DNA from: Paenibacillus woosongensis | Lineage (GTDB): Bacteria > Bacillota > Bacilli > Paenibacillales > Paenibacillaceae | Reading direction: 5' to 3' | NCBI RefSeq assembly: GCF_030122845.1 | Contig: NZ_CP126084.1 | Span: 2,728,001-2,792,000 of the forward strand | DNA: 64,000 nt | Shown: one piece after another, positions 34,210 to 43,391 of the stretch | How the letters are laid out: each line of letters opens with the position of its first letter | Numbering within the stretch: position 1 is the first letter of the stretch | Made by a program: the position numbers and the translations under genes | Notes under the pieces: model-generated | Told to the model about the DNA's origin: nothing | Databases searched by the model: none | Seen by the model: only the letters and a program-made list of their open reading frames with translations

Positions 34210-36504
34210 ATGACAAATTGGCTCAAAAAGGCAAGCGCAATGCTGCTGGCATTTACTCTTCTTCTTGGCTTGATGACAGTGCCCGTTCATGCGGACACCC
34301 CACTTTTCACGATTGAAAGCGAAAACGCTCAGCTCACCTCCGATCTTCAAGTCGTGACGGAAATTTACGGACAACCGAAACCCGGTTTCTCTGGGAGTGG
34401 ATTTGTCTGGATGCAGAATTCCGGCACAATGACCTTTACAGTGACTGTCCCGGAAACTGGCATGTATGCGATCTCCACCCGCTATATGCAGGAGCTGAGT
34501 CCTGACGGCAGGCTTCAATATTTAACGGTTAACGGCGTTACCAAGGGTTCGTATATGCTGCCCTACACGACCACGTGGTCGAATTTCGATTTCGGCTTTC
34601 ATAAGTTGAGCCAGGGAACCAACACGATCCAGCTGAAGGCTGGTTGGGGCTTCGCTTATTTCGATACCTTCACTGTGGATTATGCCGATCTTGACCCTCT
34701 GGATGTGCAGCCTGTCCTCACTGATCCTGAGGCTACACCGGAAACGCAGCTTTTGATGAATTATTTAACGGAGGTTTACGGTAATCACATTATTTCCGGC
34801 CAGCAGGAGATTTATGGAGGCGGAAATGACGGCAATTATGAGTTGGAGTTTGATTGGATCTACAACTTAACCGGAAAGTATCCAGCCATCCGCGGCTTTG
34901 ATTTTATGAACTATAACCCGTTGTACGGCTGGGAGGACGGAACGACCGATCGGGTTATCGATTGGGTAAACAACCGCGGCGGAATCGCGACAGCCAGCTG
35001 GCATATCAATGTGCCCCGAAATTTTACCACCTACCAGCTCGGGGAGTTTGTGGATTGGAAGGACGCTACCTACAAGCCGACAGAAACCAATTTTAATACA
35101 GCTAATGCGGTTATTCCTGGTACGAAAGAATATCAATACGTGATGATGACCATTGAGGATTTAGCAGAACAGCTGCAGATTCTGCAGGATAACCATGTGC
35201 CGGTTATTTTCCGTCCCTATCATGAGGCTGAGGGCAACGGCGGGTTGAACGGAGAAGGCGCATGGTTCTGGTGGGCTTCGGCAGGCGCCGAGGTGTACAA
35301 GCAGCTGTGGGATCTGCTCTATACCGAACTGACCGAGACGTACGGCTTGCATAACCTGATCTGGACCTACAACAGCTACGTGTATCCCACTTCTCCCGCA
35401 TGGTATCCCGGTGACGATCAGGTGGATATCGTCGGCTATGATAAATATAATACGATCTACAACCGTCATGACGGTCTATCCGGCGTGCCCAATGAGGATG
35501 CGATTACCTCGATTTTCTATCAGCTTGTTGATTTAACCGGCGGCACGAAAATGGTGGCCATGACGGAGAACGACACCGTCCCAAGCCTGCAGAATCTGAT
35601 CGAGGAAAAAGCGGGATGGCTCTACTTCTGCCCTTGGTATGGCGAGCATCTGATGAGTTCTGCCTTTAATTATCCGGAGACCCTGACAACACTTTATCAA
35701 AGTGATTATGTCATCACATTGGATGAACTGCCCAATTTAAAAGTTGACGCTCCAACACCAAGTGCTGCAATTTCTCCCGTGAATATAACATTTGATAAGG
35801 CGGCGAATCTACAGCAAGATATTTCCGTATCCCTCACCTTAAACGGTCACCAGCTTGCAAGTATAAAGCATGGAAATTATACTCTTCAGTCAGGCCTGGA
35901 TTATACAGCGTCAAGTGCTGCTGCCGTGCTGAGTAGATCCTATCTTTCCACGCTGCCGCTGGGCCCAAATGCGATAACCTTTCATTTCAGCGGAGGAAAA
36001 AACGCAGTTCTTACTGTAAATGTAGTGGACAGCGGTGTTCCCATACCCGCAGGAGGCTTGGCGATCCAAGCCTTTAACGGCAGCACAAGCGCCTCTACCA
36101 ACGGAATTTCGCCCAAATTCAAAATAGTCAACACCGGGAATACGGCGTTTCAGCTTAGTGATGTAAAACTCCGTTATTACTATACAATTGATGGGGAAAA
36201 AGCACAAAACTTCTGGTGCGACTGGGCCAGTATCGGGAGTGCAAATGTAACCAGCAATTTCGTGAAACTGGCGAATCCGGTTACCGGAGCCGATTATTAT
36301 TTGGAAATAGGCTTTACGAGTTCGGCTGGAACGCTTAATCCGGGCCAAAGCGCAGAAATTCAAGCGCGATTCTCCAAAGCTGACTGGTCCAATTATAACC
36401 AGGCCAACGATTACTCGTTCAAGGCCTCCAGCAGTCAGTTCGCAGACCATGAACAGGTTACCGGGTATATCGGCGGTCAGCTTGTCTGGGGGATTGAGCC
36501 ATAA
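34210..36504 (+). CDS. Secreted GH26 beta-mannanase with CBM35, X2 and CBM3 modules
   Basis: The 764-residue protein has a signal peptide (cleavage near VHA-DTP, residue 28), a CBM35-like module (about 30-160), a GH26 catalytic domain (about 170-510), an Ig-like X2 module (about 518-605, ISPVNITFDKAANLQQDISV) and a C-terminal CBM3 (about 612-764, with FKIVNTGNTAFQLSDVKLRYY and CDWASIG). The acid/base is Glu339 in FRPYHEAEGNGG and the nucleophile Glu453 in AMTENDT. It should hydrolyse beta-1,4-mannan outside the cell while bound to cellulose and mannan. It is monocistronic, with a cre-like site upstream and a strong terminator. Confidence 0.9.
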   Translation: MTNWLKKASAMLLAFTLLLGLMTVPVHADTPLFTIESENAQLTSDLQVVTEIYGQPKPGFSGSGFVWMQNSGTMTFTVTVPETGMYAISTRYMQELSPDGRLQYLTVNGVTKGSYMLPYTTTWSNFDFGFHKLSQGTNTIQLKAGWGFAYFDTFTVDYADLDPLDVQPVLTDPEATPETQLLMNYLTEVYGNHIISGQQEIYGGGNDGNYELEFDWIYNLTGKYPAIRGFDFMNYNPLYGWEDGTTDRVIDWVNNRGGIATASWHINVPRNFTTYQLGEFVDWKDATYKPTETNFNTANAVIPGTKEYQYVMMTIEDLAEQLQILQDNHVPVIFRPYHEAEGNGGLNGEGAWFWWASAGAEVYKQLWDLLYTELTETYGLHNLIWTYNSYVYPTSPAWYPGDDQVDIVGYDKYNTIYNRHDGLSGVPNEDAITSIFYQLVDLTGGTKMVAMTENDTVPSLQNLIEEKAGWLYFCPWYGEHLMSSAFNYPETLTTLYQSDYVITLDELPNLKVDAPTPSAAISPVNITFDKAANLQQDISVSLTLNGHQLASIKHGNYTLQSGLDYTASSAAAVLSRSYLSTLPLGPNAITFHFSGGKNAVLTVNVVDSGVPIPAGGLAIQAFNGSTSASTNGISPKFKIVNTGNTAFQLSDVKLRYYYTIDGEKAQNFWCDWASIGSANVTSNFVKLANPVTGADYYLEIGFTSSAGTLNPGQSAEIQARFSKADWSNYNQANDYSFKASSSQFADHEQVTGYIGGQLVWGIEP

Positions 36505-36518
36505 GGATATAGACTACA

Positions 36519-36557
36519 GGGGTGGATCGGGGGTTATCCCTGCTCCACCCCTTTTTT
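36519..36557. terminator. Bidirectional terminator
   Basis: GGGGTGGA (36519-36526) pairs with TCCACCCC (36544-36551), then TTTTTT. The right arm lies inside the last codons of the convergent hydrolase gene. Confidence 0.8.
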
Positions 36558-37499
36558 CTTACCGTCCGTATTAATAATCATCTTATCGTTATACCGCTTA
36601 TGTTTATTACTTTCTTCCTTCCGATTTTCGCCTAGTAGTTTTGCAATAAACCAAGGCTTTATCAGAGGCAAAACTGCGGCTGGCTGCATGGCTTTTGTAT
36701 GATCCATGTCTCTCCCCTTCAGGATTTCAACGTCCCATCCCATATTTATTAACTGCTGCTTATTCTTTTCCGGCAAACCAATGATATCGACCTTGACGCT
36801 CCCGAATTTTTCGCTATACACGATCGTATCTTGTTCCCCGGCAAAAACGAGTTTCGGAATCGGCAGCCAATCATGAATGCTTCTGTCGTCAAATCCGATT
36901 AAACTTTGGTACAAGATCACAAATTGCTTTGTAACCAAGGGATCAATAGTTACGGGGACGTTATCCCAATCCACTTCTTCTGGATTCCAAGATTCACTAG
37001 ATGGATACATGGATTCCTGTTGATTGGGCAGCGCCAGCTCATAGGTTTTTTGGGTTACAATCCGCATTTCCTTATACGGGCCTTCGTATGGCGGAAATCC
37101 CCCCATCACCAAACTATCCAGTCGATCCGTATGCAAAGCCAGCTGTAATCCTGCAAGCGCTAACCATGAATAACCATAGTAGCTAAAGCGTTGAACCTTC
37201 ATTTCATCAGCGATATGCAGTAAATCTTTAACGACTTGTTCGGCCGTCAACCCTTCGGCGTTTGGATTCGAGAACAAATGACCTTCATAATCGAAATATA
37301 GAACCTGAAACCGATCTGCAAGTCCATGAACCAAACGCTGTCCTAGTTCCGGGTCTACTCCCCATAATTTCAAATTTTCCGCCTCTTCACCGGTAACCGT
37401 CTTCTTGGCTACAGGCAGCATGATCGTTTTGCCCTGTGGATCTCCAACGAGCCCTGCTTCAATTTCCGAGCCATTCTCCAGTCTGACTATTTTAATCAA
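36534..37499 (-). CDS. Alpha/beta hydrolase
   Basis: AGGAG lies eight bases before TTG at 37499, giving 321 residues; upstream in-frame ATGs lie on or before that site. The fold is suggested by VLYFDYEGHLFSNPN, the nucleophile elbow FSYYGYSWLALAGLQLAL (Ser in GYSWL, not the usual GxSxG), IPKLVFAGEQDTIVYSEKF (acid) and RDMDHTKAM (His). The substrate is unknown. It is divergent from a double-HTH MerR protein, its likely regulator. Confidence 0.75.
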   Translation of the reverse strand: MIKIVRLENGSEIEAGLVGDPQGKTIMLPVAKKTVTGEEAENLKLWGVDPELGQRLVHGLADRFQVLYFDYEGHLFSNPNAEGLTAEQVVKDLLHIADEMKVQRFSYYGYSWLALAGLQLALHTDRLDSLVMGGFPPYEGPYKEMRIVTQKTYELALPNQQESMYPSSESWNPEEVDWDNVPVTIDPLVTKQFVILYQSLIGFDDRSIHDWLPIPKLVFAGEQDTIVYSEKFGSVKVDIIGLPEKNKQQLINMGWDVEILKGRDMDHTKAMQPAAVLPLIKPWFIAKLLGENRKEESNKHKRYNDKMIINTDGKKKGVEQG

Positions 37500-37575
37500 T
37501 CCAATCACTCCTAACATGCTTATAAGGCCATCATACAACAATGAAGCAATCTTTCGGTTTATCTCACCTCGAAGC

Positions 37576-37637
37576 TTGATTTACGAGCATTTTTTCTATT
37601 TAATATTGTTGCTGCACTTTAAGGTTCAACTTCAAGG
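37576..37637 (+). promoter_or_regulatory. Promoter and dyad upstream of the MerR gene
   Basis: TTGATT (37576-37581), 17 bases, TTTAAT (37599-37604). An imperfect dyad of 21 bases centred at 37627 (starts CTTTAAGGTT, ends ACTTCAAGG) lies downstream of the start point, suggesting autoregulation. Confidence 0.4.
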
Positions 37638-37653
37638 ATTGGAGAAATTCAAT

Positions 37654-38361
37654 ATGTATAACGCTTATACGCCCAAACAAATAGCCAAGCAGTTGAATGT
37701 CAGTACGACCACTTTGCGAAGGTATGAAGAACAAGGTTTGATTCCTGATGTCCCGAGAACGGCCAGCAACCGGAGATGTTATACGCCTATTCATAGGCAA
37801 GCCTTTATCACCATTCGTACCCTACTGAAAGGGTATGAGATTCCCGTTGTTTACAATTCAATGAGAAAAATGAAGCAAGGCCATGCAGAAGAAGCGCTCT
37901 GGTCTATCAATCAGCAGTTGCATGACATACAAGTGGAGAAGCAGAGAGTGGAATCGATCCTTACCATGATCAAACACGCCGATTTTTCGAAATACCGAAA
38001 TTATAAAATAACAGATGCGATGACGATCGGAGAAGTCGCGGAAATTGCCGGGGTCAATCCTTCGGCCATTCGTCATTGGGAAAAGGAAGGATTGATTCGA
38101 TCGATAAGAAACCTGCATAATGGATACCGGGTGTTTACCCCCCGTGAATTAAGAAAAATTATCGTCATCAGCAGCTTGAGAAAAACCGTATATTTCATAG
38201 AAAACATAAAGCAATTGCTGGATGACCTGGACACGAAAAATTTAGCGAGCGTAGAAAAATCATTCGAGCTCGCCATGAGAAAACTGAATCAACAGCTGAT
38301 ATTTCAGTATCAAGGCATAGCGGAGATGATGATTTATTTGCAGATGATGAACCAGTGTTAG
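37654..38361 (+). CDS. MerR-family regulator with two helix-turn-helix domains
   Basis: The ATG at 37654 follows TTGGAGA, giving 235 residues; the upstream extension of the frame lies in the hydrolase promoter and is rejected. It has one MerR HTH at residues 5-70 (YTPKQIAKQLNVSTTTLRRY, ..RRCYTPIHRQAFITI) and a second near 125-190 (MTIGEVAEIAGVNPSAIRHW, ..GYRVFTPRELRKI), each followed by a helical segment. Ordinary MerR proteins have one HTH and dimerise, so this looks like an internal duplication. It is divergent from the hydrolase gene. Confidence 0.82.
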   Translation: MYNAYTPKQIAKQLNVSTTTLRRYEEQGLIPDVPRTASNRRCYTPIHRQAFITIRTLLKGYEIPVVYNSMRKMKQGHAEEALWSINQQLHDIQVEKQRVESILTMIKHADFSKYRNYKITDAMTIGEVAEIAGVNPSAIRHWEKEGLIRSIRNLHNGYRVFTPRELRKIIVISSLRKTVYFIENIKQLLDDLDTKNLASVEKSFELAMRKLNQQLIFQYQGIAEMMIYLQMMNQC

Positions 38362-38613
38362 GATACAAGGCGCACAAGTTTATTAGTAAAATTTGAAGCT
38401 GATGATGGCACTCCGATATCCGCTCAAATGAAGGAGAATTTATTCAAACCTTTCATCATGGGGGACGAATCACGTTCAAAAGACGGAACGGGACTAGGAT
38501 TGGCAATTGTGGAAAAACTCGTGAAACTAAACGGGGGTATTATTGAGCTGGATACAAATTACCCAGGGTATACTAAAGCGTTTGTTCTGACCTTCAAAAA
38601 CGACGAGACATAA
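38362..38613 (+). pseudogene. C-terminal remnant of a sensor histidine kinase
   Basis: The frame continues directly after the MerR stop and reads LVKFEADDGTPISAQMKENL, FKPFIMGDESRSKDGTGLGL and AIVEKLVKLNGGIIELDTN. DDGxPI and GTGLGLAIV are the G1 and G2 boxes of the HATPase_c domain. There is no phospho-acceptor His, N box, start codon or ribosome-binding site, so only the end of a kinase gene survives. Confidence 0.7.
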
Positions 38614-38634
38614 TATTTATTATGTAAACCAATA

Positions 38635-38669
38635 CTAAAAGGCTCCGAATTTTCATTGGGGCCTTTTAG
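38635..38669. terminator. Bidirectional terminator
   Basis: CTAAAAGGC (38635-38643) pairs with GCCTTTTAG (38661-38669). It ends the sulfonate-type ABC operon on the minus strand. Confidence 0.75.
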
Positions 38670-38690
38670 CGTATCGATCTCCATTTGCTT

Positions 38691-39467
38691 CTATCGTCTC
38701 AGCGAATTCGTACTAACCACACCGTACCGAGACAGCAATTTCCGGCCGAGCAGTGCAACTGCACGATCCGTGAGAAAACCCATCAATCCCAAGCATATGA
38801 GCCCGACAAAAATCCAATCGGTACGGAAAAACAGCCGCGAATTCCAGATTAAATACCCTACTCCCTCGTTGGATGCGATCATTTCGGCCCCGATAATCGC
38901 CATAAACGACGTACCCATCGCCAGGCGGACGCCCGTAAAGATGTATGGGACCGTGGCCGGAATGATCACATGAAGGACGATTTGCCATTCCGAGGCGCCC
39001 ATGCTGCGTGCGGAGCGGATTTTATCCTCTTCAACGGACAAGACTCCGGTCAGCGTATTGAGAATGACGATAAAGAACGTAGCGTACATGATCAGCATGA
39101 CCTTCGACGTTTCCCCAATGCCGAACCAGACTAGAAATAAGGTAATAAAGGCAATGGGCGGAATGAACCGGATGAAGTTGAGAAAAGGCTCTGCAAATAC
39201 CCGGATCGCATTCACTTTCCCAATGAGGATGCCCACCGGCACGGCAATCAGGCTGCCTAGCGTCCAGCCTAGCAGTACGCGGTACGCACTGATTCCGATG
39301 TACTGCAGCAGCGTCCCGTCTACAAGCAGCTCGTAGCCGCCTTTTGCTGTATATAATGGGCCCGGAACAATTTCCGGGCCGTAGACTAGCGATAGTAATT
39401 GCCATAGGCCAAGGATCACGATCCAAAACCAAAGCTGCGGCCAAGCTTTCTTTAACTTTCCGTTCAT
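38691..39467 (-). CDS. ABC transporter permease, SsuC/TauC family
   Basis: The start is ATG at 39467 with GGGGGA upstream (258 residues); an ATG at 39491 directly after the stop of the ATPase gene is an alternative. It has about six membrane helices and the EAA-type cytoplasmic loop EDKIRSARSMGASEWQIVLHVIIPATVPYIFTG. It belongs to the nitrate/sulfonate/taurine importer permeases. It is the last gene of the sulfotransferase-ABC operon. Confidence 0.9.
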   Translation of the reverse strand: MNGKLKKAWPQLWFWIVILGLWQLLSLVYGPEIVPGPLYTAKGGYELLVDGTLLQYIGISAYRVLLGWTLGSLIAVPVGILIGKVNAIRVFAEPFLNFIRFIPPIAFITLFLVWFGIGETSKVMLIMYATFFIVILNTLTGVLSVEEDKIRSARSMGASEWQIVLHVIIPATVPYIFTGVRLAMGTSFMAIIGAEMIASNEGVGYLIWNSRLFFRTDWIFVGLICLGLMGFLTDRAVALLGRKLLSRYGVVSTNSLRR

Positions 39468-39491
39468 GTTGCTGTCCCCCGCTTCCTGCAT

Positions 39492-40268
39492 TTATTCGTC
39501 AAAATGCGATTGAATTTGTTTATAAAGATGGTGAAATTCCATAGCAGTCAAATCCCGGGGATAGCCGAGGGGCACATCATAAATATGTGTAATTTTGGAA
39601 GAGGGCCCAGCCGACATAATGCCAATGCGCCCGCCGAGCAATAACGCCTCCTGAATATCATGCGTCACAAAAATTACGGTTTTGTCGGTATCTCGCCAAA
39701 TGTTCACCAGCTCTCTCTGCATCGTACGTCGGGTCATCGCATCCAGCGCGCCAAACGGTTCATCCATCAGCAGAATGGCCGGATCGTTCGAGAGCACTCT
39801 CGCCAGCTGAACTCGCTGTTTCATGCCGCCGGACAGCTCCCGCGGGAACTTGTTCTCATGTCCCTTGAGCCCTACGAGCGAAATGAAGCGGTCAGATACT
39901 TCCTTCCGGCGAACAGCTGGAATCCGTTTCATCCGCAGGCCGAACTCCACATTCTCCCTGACCGTCAGCCAAGGGAACAGGGAGGAATCCGCCTGCTGGA
40001 AGACGACCGCCCGATCCTGTCCGGGCCGTTCCACTTCCTTCTCACCGACCTTGACCTGGCCGGAGGTTTTTGACACAAAGCCCGCGATCAAGCTAAGGAG
40101 GGTCGATTTTCCACAACCGCTTGGCCCGAGCAGGACAAAGAACTCGCCTCCTTTGACCACCAGATTCACGTCCTGAATGATGTAATGAATTTCCCCGGCA
40201 GTCTGAGGCGCATAGCTCTTGTTCAACCGTTCAATATGAATTTCATTTGGCTTCGGCAATAAACTCAT
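39492..40268 (-). CDS. ABC transporter ATP-binding protein, SsuB/TauB family
   Basis: The 258-residue ATPase has Walker A GPSGCGKST, the Q-loop VFQQADSSLFPWLTV, signature LSGGMKQRVQLAR, Walker B ILLMDEPFGALD and the switch His FVTHDIQEAL. The Q-loop and FPWLTV segment are typical of the SsuB/TauB group. ATG at 40268 follows GAGGGGAG. It lies 24 bases upstream of the permease and 16 bases downstream of the binding protein. Confidence 0.92.
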   Translation of the reverse strand: MSLLPKPNEIHIERLNKSYAPQTAGEIHYIIQDVNLVVKGGEFFVLLGPSGCGKSTLLSLIAGFVSKTSGQVKVGEKEVERPGQDRAVVFQQADSSLFPWLTVRENVEFGLRMKRIPAVRRKEVSDRFISLVGLKGHENKFPRELSGGMKQRVQLARVLSNDPAILLMDEPFGALDAMTRRTMQRELVNIWRDTDKTVIFVTHDIQEALLLGGRIGIMSAGPSSKITHIYDVPLGYPRDLTAMEFHHLYKQIQSHFDE

Positions 40269-40284
40269 GGACGTCTCCCCTCTC

Positions 40285-41295
40285 TTATTCCAATGCAATG
40301 ACGCGATCCGGGAATGCTATACGCACCAGTTCCAGATTCAATTTATCGTTCAAGTCAAAATCCCGTTCTATGATCCCGTTCTCCACCATGTATTTCTTTT
40401 GGCCAACCAATCCCTCGAATGCTTGCTGGGTGAAACCGATTTGCCAGGGGTTCTTCGGAAGATCCTTCAAGGTGGCCTCCTTAGGCTGCTTCACTTCGGC
40501 ATACATGATATCTGCCGCCTCGTCTGGATGAGCCTGGGCATAGGCGGAGGCTTCGTCCAGCGCCTTCAGAAATCCTACGAGACTGTCCCCGTACGCTTGG
40601 ATCAGCTCATTGGAAGCGATAAGCCCCGTGCCAAGCCGTACCGGGGTTTGCGACATGTCCGCCAGCTCATGGGTTTCTTCGAGCGCTGTAAATTTCTCGT
40701 TGAGTACGGCTCCGTAAACCCAAGCCGCGTCGATCTCTCCTTTTTTTAAGGCCACATAAGCTTCGTCAAAACCGCCTTGACCCACAAGCGTCACATCGGA
40801 TAGCTGAACATCGTGCTGCTGCAAATACACATCCCACAGATAAGGGATGAACGTACCGCGCGAAAAGCTCAGCTTCTTGCCTTTCAAATCCGCCGCGCTG
40901 GCAATCTCTTTGCGGGCAAACAATTTCCACTCGCTGGCGCTCAAATCGGTCGCCGTTCCGGAAGAAGCGAAGATCGAATAGTCTCCTTTACTGACGGCGT
41001 TCAGCAGCGGGAAATCCGCGCCGAAGGCGATGTCAACCTGTTTGATGAACAGGGAGTTAACCCCTTCGGCGGGAGTGGCGAAGTTCACCAGCTCGGCGTC
41101 TATGCCGTGTTTCTCAAAAAATCCTTTATTCTTCGCGACGCGAAACACAGTATTTGTAGAAATGTCAGCTATTCTCAGCTTAAGCTTACTGTCTTTATCC
41201 GAACCTGAAGCCGTTTGGCAAGCGCTAAGCAGCGTGCCCGCAAGCAGGATCGTTATGATGGTTAGGCTTAAATGCCGAATGCTGCGTTTATTCAT
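40285..41295 (-). CDS. Substrate-binding lipoprotein, SsuA/TauA-like (NMT1/THI5 fold)
   Basis: The 336-residue protein has a lipoprotein signal (MNKRSIRHLSLTIITILLAG, then TLLSAC with lipobox Cys) and the sulfonate/taurine-binding pattern NTVFRVAKNKGFFEKHGIDAELV, DIAFGADFPLLNAVSKGD, and KKLSFSRGTFIPYLW. ATG at 41295 follows GGAAGGG and overlaps the end of the sulfotransferase-like gene by eight bases, so the two are translationally coupled. The ligand is probably a sulfonate or sulfate ester, judged from family and neighbours. Confidence 0.88.
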   Translation of the reverse strand: MNKRSIRHLSLTIITILLAGTLLSACQTASGSDKDSKLKLRIADISTNTVFRVAKNKGFFEKHGIDAELVNFATPAEGVNSLFIKQVDIAFGADFPLLNAVSKGDYSIFASSGTATDLSASEWKLFARKEIASAADLKGKKLSFSRGTFIPYLWDVYLQQHDVQLSDVTLVGQGGFDEAYVALKKGEIDAAWVYGAVLNEKFTALEETHELADMSQTPVRLGTGLIASNELIQAYGDSLVGFLKALDEASAYAQAHPDEAADIMYAEVKQPKEATLKDLPKNPWQIGFTQQAFEGLVGQKKYMVENGIIERDFDLNDKLNLELVRIAFPDRVIALE

Positions 41296-42742
41296 CGCGA
41301 GTCCCTTCCTTCCTGTCCGCTTCGTCCGTCGTAGCCACGCAGAAAGCTCCCTCACCATAAGAAACGGTACCTTCGACTTCAACCGTGGTTACGGCACCTC
41401 TCGGTGCGGCGCCGGGCAGACGGAAGTCAGCCACGTCAATCGGAACAATTGCGGTTTCTACAGGCTTCTCTAGCTGTGGTACCCAATCATAAGGCACTCG
41501 GTATGCCCGGTAAACCAAGTTTGAATTGCGTATGTTTTTATAAGGGGAAATGTATTCCCATACCAGCTCATGCTCACGTGTCACCTCAAAAATCCGGCCA
41601 TCCGCCCCTTCGGTAATTAGCGTATTTCCGTTCGGCAGCCGCTGCGCGGAGCTAATATACGGACTGTAGAATCGGTACGAATCTAGCGGCGCCTGATATC
41701 CTGCTTCGGTCGGTGTATACTGCCATACGATCTCCAGCGTGAGCGGATGGATCTCCAAAATGCGGGAATGGTCGCGGCGCGCTACCTTCAGCCCGTCTGG
41801 AGCTTCGGGATTCGGCCTGCCATAGCCGCCCCAGCCACCGTTGTCGAACACGAGGAGATTGCCCTCTCCCGGCAGGCCTTTAGGGATCAGATGAGCATGA
41901 TGCTGGCCGATAATCCAGCCGAGATCTTCCGTTTCCTTCGTACCGTAATCCGGGCCGAGCTTCCATACAATCTTGCCTGATCGCTTGTCGATGATTGCGA
42001 TAATATTCGTTTCGCGGGCATCCCAGATCAGATTATCCGGATGGAAGCGCTCATCGCCGGCATCGTAGTGCTTGTTGGGACCCAGCACCGATACGGAGTT
42101 GATGTGCATCCAGTCCCCGGCGTGGGTGCCGAATGCCCGGGTGTTCGGGTCGCGGAACAGCGCCGCCTTGGCATCGTCATCGAAGCCCAGCTCATGGAAG
42201 TGGTCGCTGACCGCCCATTCCCAGATGACGTTCCCCTCCCAGTCCACCTCGATGATCGTATCGTCAAGCAGCTCGGTATCGGAGATTTCGGGGCGGTGCA
42301 CGTTTTTGTGCGCCAGGATAATTGTGTTTCCGGAGTTGATTTTCGGCTCCAGCCCAGGCGCATAATAGCCGACCGGGTTTCCTTCCCGCTGATAATCATG
42401 ATGCTGGCGCGCCATCCACTGCGCCGGGTGCCCTGGGTCCTCGATCCAGGCATAGCGGTCGAATTTCCACACGATATTGCCGTCCCAATCCACCTGGACC
42501 AGATTCTTCTCATCCTGGAAGCCGTATCGCGGATCGCGTTCCGATGTGCTGCCCAAGACGTAACCGCCCGGAAACACTTTATTCGGAAAGCCCCGCAGCC
42601 CTTTCCATAAATGAACCTCTCTTCCGTTCATATCAATGAGCAGTGCTCCAGTATCGGCAGCCTGGTAAATCGTATAGCCGCTCCATGCTTTTTCCGGCAA
42701 ATATACCGTTGTTCCGGTCGGATAAATCGTGGGATGTCCCAT
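41288..42742 (-). CDS. Aryl-sulfate sulfotransferase-like (ASST) protein
   Basis: AAAGGAG precedes the ATG at 42742; the product is 484 residues. It is built of repeated propeller blades with a W-rich hairpin (VDWDGNIVWKFDRY, VDWEGNVIWEWAVSDHFHEL, GKIVWKLGPDYG, LEIVWQYTPTEAG, HELVWEYISPY) and conserved histidines (ARQHHDYQREG, DWMHINSV, GQHHAHLIPKG), as in bacterial arylsulfotransferases, which move sulfate between phenols through a histidine intermediate. Unlike periplasmic ASST it has no signal peptide, so it would act in the cytosol. It is followed with overlap by a sulfonate/taurine-type ABC transporter. Confidence 0.83.
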   Translation of the reverse strand: MGHPTIYPTGTTVYLPEKAWSGYTIYQAADTGALLIDMNGREVHLWKGLRGFPNKVFPGGYVLGSTSERDPRYGFQDEKNLVQVDWDGNIVWKFDRYAWIEDPGHPAQWMARQHHDYQREGNPVGYYAPGLEPKINSGNTIILAHKNVHRPEISDTELLDDTIIEVDWEGNVIWEWAVSDHFHELGFDDDAKAALFRDPNTRAFGTHAGDWMHINSVSVLGPNKHYDAGDERFHPDNLIWDARETNIIAIIDKRSGKIVWKLGPDYGTKETEDLGWIIGQHHAHLIPKGLPGEGNLLVFDNGGWGGYGRPNPEAPDGLKVARRDHSRILEIHPLTLEIVWQYTPTEAGYQAPLDSYRFYSPYISSAQRLPNGNTLITEGADGRIFEVTREHELVWEYISPYKNIRNSNLVYRAYRVPYDWVPQLEKPVETAIVPIDVADFRLPGAAPRGAVTTVEVEGTVSYGEGAFCVATTDEADRKEGTRDE

Positions 42743-42775
42743 ATTGTTGTCTCCTTTCATGCACACGTATAAATT

Positions 42776-43318
42776 TTAGTAGGAAATAAACCGGTTCGTC
42801 CGCTGTAATTCAGTATTCTGTTCGCTGGTTCCCGCCGCTGTACCGTCGTCCAAGGACTTCGTCTGACGCAATACTCCTTCTGCGAACCCTTCCAGCCGAT
42901 CGTGCAGCTTCCTGAAAAATAATATCTGCGTTTCGAGCTCATCTGGCGTAAATGTACCGAAGATGGTATCGATCATATATGTACCTGCAGCCCAGTTGCG
43001 TTCAACCATCCTCCTTCCCTCTTCGGTAATGTGCAGAGCCACGGATCTACGATCCGCCTCGCTGCGCCTCCGAATGGCGTAACCCTGCTTTTCCAGCTTG
43101 TCGCAAATCGCCGTGACGGCGCCGGACGTAAAATCCAGCTGTTCCGCCAAATCTCCGAGCCTTTGTTCCCCATCCCGCAAAATGGCGTTCAGGATAAGCA
43201 TTCCGGGAAGCGACACGCCTTCGATCGCAATTTTGTCCCGCTCTTTCACAAATCGCCTGACCAGCCTGCGGAAATGCCAATCCGCTTCCTCCATTCGTGC
43301 CCAATCTTTGTGAACCAT
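42776..43318 (-). CDS. MarR-family transcriptional regulator
   Basis: The 180-residue protein has the MarR winged helix (GEQRLGDLAEQLDFTSGAVTAICDKLEKQGYAIRRRSEADRRSVALHITEEGRRM). AAAGGAG lies just before the ATG. It is 33 bases upstream of the sulfotransferase-like gene in the same direction, so it is probably the first gene and local regulator of that operon. The C-terminal 25 residues are polar and likely disordered. Confidence 0.9.
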   Translation of the reverse strand: MVHKDWARMEEADWHFRRLVRRFVKERDKIAIEGVSLPGMLILNAILRDGEQRLGDLAEQLDFTSGAVTAICDKLEKQGYAIRRRSEADRRSVALHITEEGRRMVERNWAAGTYMIDTIFGTFTPDELETQILFFRKLHDRLEGFAEGVLRQTKSLDDGTAAGTSEQNTELQRTNRFISY

Positions 43319-43391
43319 GACGCTCCTTTCCGTTCCAATCCACCAAGCCGTTCGAAAAATCCAAAATGGCCTTTACATTCCTCAAATACAG

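Noticed and set aside
37405..37653. Long N-terminal extension of the MerR protein
   Set aside because: It crosses the divergent promoter and antisense of the hydrolase start; the MerR domain begins at 37654 after a ribosome-binding site.
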